Of a DNA stretch of 5,805 nt, positions 5,553 through 5,805 are shown piece by piece. Made by a program: the position numbers and the translations under genes. Numbering within the stretch: the stretch's first letter is position 1; every line of letters begins with the position of its first letter. Under the pieces are notes generated by a model, which had not been told where the DNA came from, searched no databases, and worked only from the letters and a program-made list of their open reading frames with translations. Origin of the DNA: DATFJC01 sp035269445 (GTDB lineage: Bacteria > Patescibacteriota > Patescibacteriia > UBA2591 > UBA6264); the NCBI GenBank assembly GCA_035269445.1, contig DATFJC010000003.1, forward strand, positions 1 through 5,805, given 5' to 3'.

Positions 5553-5586
5553 AAGATAAAAGATAAATAAATTTAATATATTTTAT

Positions 5587-5805
5587 ATGGCCAAAATAAA
5601 AATTATCCGACATTCTTTAGCTCATATTTTAGCAGCCGCTATTCAAAAACTTTACCCTAATACTAAATTTGGCATGGGCCCTGATATTGAAAATGGATTT
5701 TATTATGATTTTGAATTACAAGAATCTATATCTCCAGAAGATTTCAAGAAAATTGAAAAAAAAATGAGAGAATTAATTAAAAATAATATAGAGTTTAAAA
5801 AAGAA
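5587..5805 (+). CDS. thrS: Threonyl-tRNA synthetase, N-terminal part (truncated by window edge; lacks TGS domain)
   Basis: ThrRS attaches threonine to tRNA-Thr. The 73 visible residues begin MAKIKIIRHSLAHILAAAIQ and continue with KFGMGPDIENGFYYDFEL and SPEDFKKIEKKMRELIKNN. This is the start of the family's editing (N2, tRNA_SAD) domain; HSLAH at 9-13 is the HxxxH motif used to remove mischarged serine. In the usual enzyme this motif comes after a TGS (N1) domain of about 60 residues. Here only eight residues precede it, and an in-frame TAA at 5557-5559 rules out a longer start in this frame. The ATG at 5587 has no Shine-Dalgarno. The catalytic and anticodon-binding domains would lie beyond the window. 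It has its own promoter. In E. coli thrS lies upstream of infC; here it is downstream of rplT. Confidence 0.93.
   Translation, partial: MAKIKIIRHSLAHILAAAIQKLYPNTKFGMGPDIENGFYYDFELQESISPEDFKKIEKKMRELIKNNIEFKKE

Noticed and set aside
5522..5586. T-box or autoregulatory leader before thrS
   Set aside because: The predicted leader is about 28 AT-rich bases with no T-box sequence, stem structure or tRNA-Thr mimic.
108..5805. UGA recoding (as glycine or tryptophan), as in some reduced bacteria
   Set aside because: No gene contains an in-frame TGA, glycine is GGN, tryptophan is TGG and all stops are TAA. The standard code suffices.
1..5805. CRISPR array, insertion sequence, phage or defence genes
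   Set aside because: I see no direct-repeat array, terminal inverted repeats, transposase or integrase motifs. The region is core translation genes.

Overview
The window is AT-rich (roughly one third G+C by eye) and bacterial. It is almost entirely translation machinery on the + strand, in this order: a membrane site-2 protease; rpsL (S12); rpsG (S7); fusA (EF-G); ssrA (tmRNA); infC (IF3); rpmI (L35); rplT (L20); tRNA-Asp(GUC); and the 5' end of thrS. Four codons of a possible divergent gene lie at the left edge. The code looks standard: all seven complete genes end in TAA, none has an in-frame TGA, and glycine uses GGN. Low G+C, tight packing, start codons without Shine-Dalgarno sites, an S12 insertion and a ThrRS without a TGS domain together suggest a reduced bacterium such as a member of the Patescibacteria/CPR. 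No single feature here proves that.

Layout. Positions 1-107 are a divergent intergenic region with an AT-rich palindromic -10-like element. The site-2 protease (108-716) ends at a probable intrinsic terminator (746-774). A good sigma70-type promoter (809-836) then starts a long run of genes, rpsL-rpsG-fusA-ssrA-infC-rpmI-rplT-tRNA-Asp. I see no terminator or convincing internal promoter until the strong hairpin plus T-run at 5499-5521. A second promoter (5524-5552) precedes thrS, which runs off the right edge.

Biology. S12 and S7 are 30S proteins, EF-G drives translocation and ribosome recycling, tmRNA rescues stalled ribosomes, IF3 controls initiation fidelity, and L35 and L20 are early 50S assembly proteins. 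The inferred single transcript therefore joins the str operon (without tuf) to the infC-rpmI-rplT operon, with the ribosome-rescue RNA at the junction.

The most unusual feature is the tmRNA. Its acceptor stem, T-stem, H2 and the PK2-PK4 pseudoknots fold convincingly, but its T-loop reads AGAATTA instead of the usual TTCRANT type. Its D-loop also appears to lack the usual GG. The tag frame and the resume codon are ambiguous; the best reading ends in -FATA. Other points of interest are a perfect AAGGAGGT with no gene to serve, the non-AUG start of infC, and the missing TGS domain of ThrRS.
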